A DNA stretch of 33,717 bases from CAYZXT01 sp964482515 (GTDB lineage: Bacteria; Elusimicrobiota; Elusimicrobia; FEN-1173), in contig CAYZXT010000029.1 of NCBI GenBank assembly GCA_964482515.1, positions 1-33,717 on the forward strand, written 5' to 3'. Within the stretch, counting starts at the first letter, position 1, and each line of letters begins with the position of its first letter. The position numbers and the translations under genes are program-made. The notes under the pieces are model-generated. The model was given only the letters and a program-made list of their open reading frames with translations, searched no databases and was not told the DNA's origin. Of the stretch, positions 32,123 through 33,717 are shown piece by piece.

Positions 32123-33358
32123 ATGAAGCTTTTGAGCAGAGGAATAGTTTGTTTCGCGGTCGTATCAGGTATGACGTCGTTTGGGCATGGGGCTTTTCGA
32201 GACCAGGGCTGGGGCGTTCGCGCGAGAGGAATGGGCGGCGCGTTCACGGCTTTGGCCGATGATTCTAGCGCTCTTTTCTGGAACCCGGCGGGCTTGGCAT
32301 GGATTAAACGCGGGGACGTCACCTTCGCGGGCAGCCGCGCGTTCCCGGGCTTGTCGGGCATCAACATCAATTACGGTTTCATGTCCTTGGCGGCGCCGTC
32401 AAGATACGGGACTTTCGGATTGGGCGGTACGTCTTACAACGCGGATAATTTCATGAGGGAGAACGTCGGGCTGCTCAGCTACTCTCTCATGCTTGGCAAA
32501 TCCCTCAGTCTCGGCGCCAATCTGAAATATCTCTGGCATGGTTTCAATGTGGACAGTACTTCCAGGGCCAATCCTGTTTTTGCCAACGGCACCAGCAAGT
32601 CGGCGTTGACGGCGGATGCCGGGGTGCGCGTTGAATTGACGGATCACGTGGCCTTGGGTTTGCTCGGGCGTAATCTTACGGAGCCCGACGTGGGGCTGGC
32701 TTCCACCGACCGGGTCCCGTCCGAATACCAGGCGGGGATTTCATTCAACCCCTTAAAAACCCTGTTTGTTGAGGCCGACGGTTCTTACCGGAACCAACAG
32801 TCCGGTGCCAGTCGTGATAAGACGGATTATCATCTGGGCGTTGAAAATTGGTTTTTCAGCGGAAGGCGCAGTTCCTTCGGATTGAGAGCAGGTTTCAATT
32901 CCTACGACATCGCCGGCGGGTTCAGCTTTAACGTTAATTCTTGGAATCTCTACAGCCTCCGCTTGGATTACACCTATATATACAATACCGGCTTGAATAT
33001 CAGCGAAGCCGTGACGCATCAAGTCGGATTGACCCTCTATTTCACGCCCAACTCGGACGATTCGCCGAAAGCGGCTCCTCCGGCGAAATCCAAAGTGAAG
33101 ACCAAGAGCGGAGCAACGAAAAGTTCGGCGCCGCCGGCTTTCATATCGGAGAAATCGACCGTAAAACCCAAGAACGCGGCGCCTGTTCCCAATAAAAACA
33201 AGAAGTCCAAGTTTGAACCGGCTCCTCAGAAAGCGATTTCTCCCACGCCGGTTTCTTCTGCCCCCATTGTGTTGCGGCCTTCTTTGCGGGCGAAACGAAA
33301 ATCCAAGAGCGTCGCCCCGGCGCCTTCGTCCGCTCCAGCCGACACTCCCCGGAAATAA
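32123..33358 (+). CDS. PorV/PorQ-type outer-membrane barrel with Lys/Pro/Ala-rich C-terminal tail
   Basis: 411 residues. Signal peptide 1-23 (ending SFGHG), family signature GVRARGMGGAF, LADDSSALFWNPAG at about 32-58, then barrel strands up to about 311, where VTHQVGLTLYFTP looks like the final strand. The remaining 100 residues are a disordered basic tail rich in Lys, Pro, Ala and Ser. Because barrel C-termini normally end in the periplasm, the tail may reach toward peptidoglycan or a periplasmic partner (inference). No ribosome binding site sits in front of the ATG at 32123. A GGAGGG at 32098-32103 is aligned instead with an ATG at 32105 that stops after two codons, so the main start may be used by reinitiation. 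It has its own intergenic region, so it is probably separate from the polysaccharide operon. Confidence 0.85.
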   Translation: MKLLSRGIVCFAVVSGMTSFGHGAFRDQGWGVRARGMGGAFTALADDSSALFWNPAGLAWIKRGDVTFAGSRAFPGLSGININYGFMSLAAPSRYGTFGLGGTSYNADNFMRENVGLLSYSLMLGKSLSLGANLKYLWHGFNVDSTSRANPVFANGTSKSALTADAGVRVELTDHVALGLLGRNLTEPDVGLASTDRVPSEYQAGISFNPLKTLFVEADGSYRNQQSGASRDKTDYHLGVENWFFSGRRSSFGLRAGFNSYDIAGGFSFNVNSWNLYSLRLDYTYIYNTGLNISEAVTHQVGLTLYFTPNSDDSPKAAPPAKSKVKTKSGATKSSAPPAFISEKSTVKPKNAAPVPNKNKKSKFEPAPQKAISPTPVSSAPIVLRPSLRAKRKSKSVAPAPSSAPADTPRK

Positions 33359-33405
33359 ATCCGCCGGATTGAAGATGGTATCTGTTGTTTTAAACGGTTT
33401 TTTGA

Positions 33406-33411
33406 TAAAAT
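33406..33411 (+). promoter_or_regulatory. Weak -10-like box upstream of tRNA-Arg
   Basis: TAAAAT (33406-33411) about 80 nt before the tRNA could be a -10 box; the nearest -35-like hexamer, TTGTTT (33385-33390), is only 15 bp away. The region 33359-33490 shows no gene. Confidence 0.25.
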
Positions 33412-33490
33412 ACCGCCTTCCAAAGCCATTGCAGCCGAGTTTTTACATCCGGCTTTCCATTTTGGAGAGGCGGATATGTTTATCGATTTA

Positions 33491-33564
33491 GACCCCATAG
33501 CTCAGCTGGATAGAGCGTCTGCCTACGAAGCAGAAGGCCGTAGGTTCAAATCCTACTGGGGTCG
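33491..33564 (+). tRNA. tRNA-Arg (anticodon ACG)
   Basis: A full cloverleaf: acceptor stem GACCCCA (33491-33497) with TGGGGTC (33557-33563), D stem GCTC/GAGC, anticodon stem TCTGC/GCAGA enclosing the loop CTACGAA with anticodon ACG (33525-33527), variable loop AGGCC, T stem GTAGG/CCTAC with loop TTCAAAT, and discriminator G at 33564. It reads CGT, and CGC/CGA if A34 becomes inosine. The CCA end is not encoded. A T-rich stretch (GGTTTTTG) follows. Confidence 0.95.
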
Positions 33565-33661
33565 GTTTTTGTTTTGCGGTTGATTTCATCTCTGAGAATG
33601 TTATAAGCTAGCGCGGGCGCACTAACATGGAACGTCAGTGTAGGCTGAATTGTCCGGATGC

Positions 33662-33685
33662 TCGCGGGCGGTCGCTCCCCCGCGA
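33662..33685 (+). repeat. Hairpin between two tRNA genes
   Basis: TCGCGGG (33662-33668) pairs perfectly with CCCGCGA (33679-33685) over a 10-nt loop. No T-run follows. It lies between tRNA-Arg and the tRNA-Gly start and could be a processing or termination structure. Confidence 0.35.
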
Positions 33686-33698
33686 CACTTCCGCTAGC

Positions 33699-33717
33699 GC
33701 GGGCGTAGTTCAATGGT
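33699..33717 (+). tRNA. tRNA-Gly, 5' end only (cut by window edge)
   Basis: The last 19 bases read GCGGGCG, TA, GTTC, AATGGT, which match the acceptor stem, D stem and D loop of bacterial tRNA-Gly. The rest lies beyond the window, so the anticodon cannot be read. Confidence 0.8.

Noticed and set aside
33213..33491. Open frame crossing the end of the third barrel gene
   Set aside because: It overlaps the barrel tail in another frame and then the intergenic region; no support.
1..33717. CRISPR arrays, insertion sequences, prophage or toxin-antitoxin genes
   Set aside because: No direct-repeat arrays, transposase, integrase or phage-like genes were seen on either strand.

Overview
The window comes from a GC-rich Gram-negative bacterium. 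An outer membrane is implied by three beta-barrel proteins of the PorV/PorQ (UPF0164-like) type, a Wza-like export module and a Wzc-like co-polymerase/tyrosine kinase. The combination of PorV/PorQ barrels, FlgD-Ig / type-A CTD-like modules and GspE/PilB-type ATPases suggests a deep-branching phylum such as Elusimicrobiota or a relative. That placement is inference, because no marker gene in the window fixes the taxonomy.

Layout, all genes on the + strand. (1) 1-3228: a palindromic repeat, a clear sigma70-type promoter, then two translationally coupled genes, a GspE/PilB secretion/pilus ATPase and a zinc-ribbon/GAF/HD-GYP protein (predicted c-di-GMP hydrolase), followed by a terminator. (2) 3229-4423: a leader able to form several hairpins and a polyprenyl-phosphate sugar-1-phosphate transferase that would start a lipid-linked glycan. 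(3) 4732-9873: the export block: a fusion of a PorV/PorQ-type barrel with a Wza-like PES/SLBB module, a Wzc-like protein, a tiny secreted CTD-like protein, and a second PorV/PorQ barrel overlapping it by 4 nt. (4) 9946-31770: a compact run of 15 genes, many with ATGA/GTGA/TGATG stop-start overlaps. It encodes a sugar aminotransferase, a three-part GT4-methyltransferase-phosphotransferase fusion, a Wzx-type flippase, three deacetylase-like proteins, one GT2 and four further GT4-type glycosyltransferases, a Wzy/O-antigen-ligase-like polymerase, an asparagine-synthetase-type amidotransferase, WecB, and two secreted beta-helix proteins of which the second ends in a CTD-like module. (5) 31771-33358: a leader with a possible short uORF and a third PorV/PorQ barrel with a long Lys/Pro/Ala-rich tail. 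(6) 33491 to the end: tRNA-Arg(ACG) and the first 19 nt of a tRNA-Gly.

Read together, this is a Wzx/Wzy-dependent surface polysaccharide locus. The sugar transferase loads the carrier, the GTs extend the repeat unit, WecB, the aminotransferase, AsnB and the deacetylases supply or modify sugars, the flippase and polymerase finish it, and the Wzc and barrel-Wza proteins control length and export. What stands out is that PorV/PorQ barrels and CTD-like modules, normally associated with type IX secretion and glycan anchoring of surface proteins, sit among polysaccharide genes, and that one barrel is physically fused to the exporter. I propose, as inference only, a polysaccharide export route whose outer-membrane part uses PorV-type barrels and which may share parts with a CTD-dependent surface display system. 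No PorU-type C25 sortase, PorK/L/M/N, SprA or exosortase gene is present in the window.
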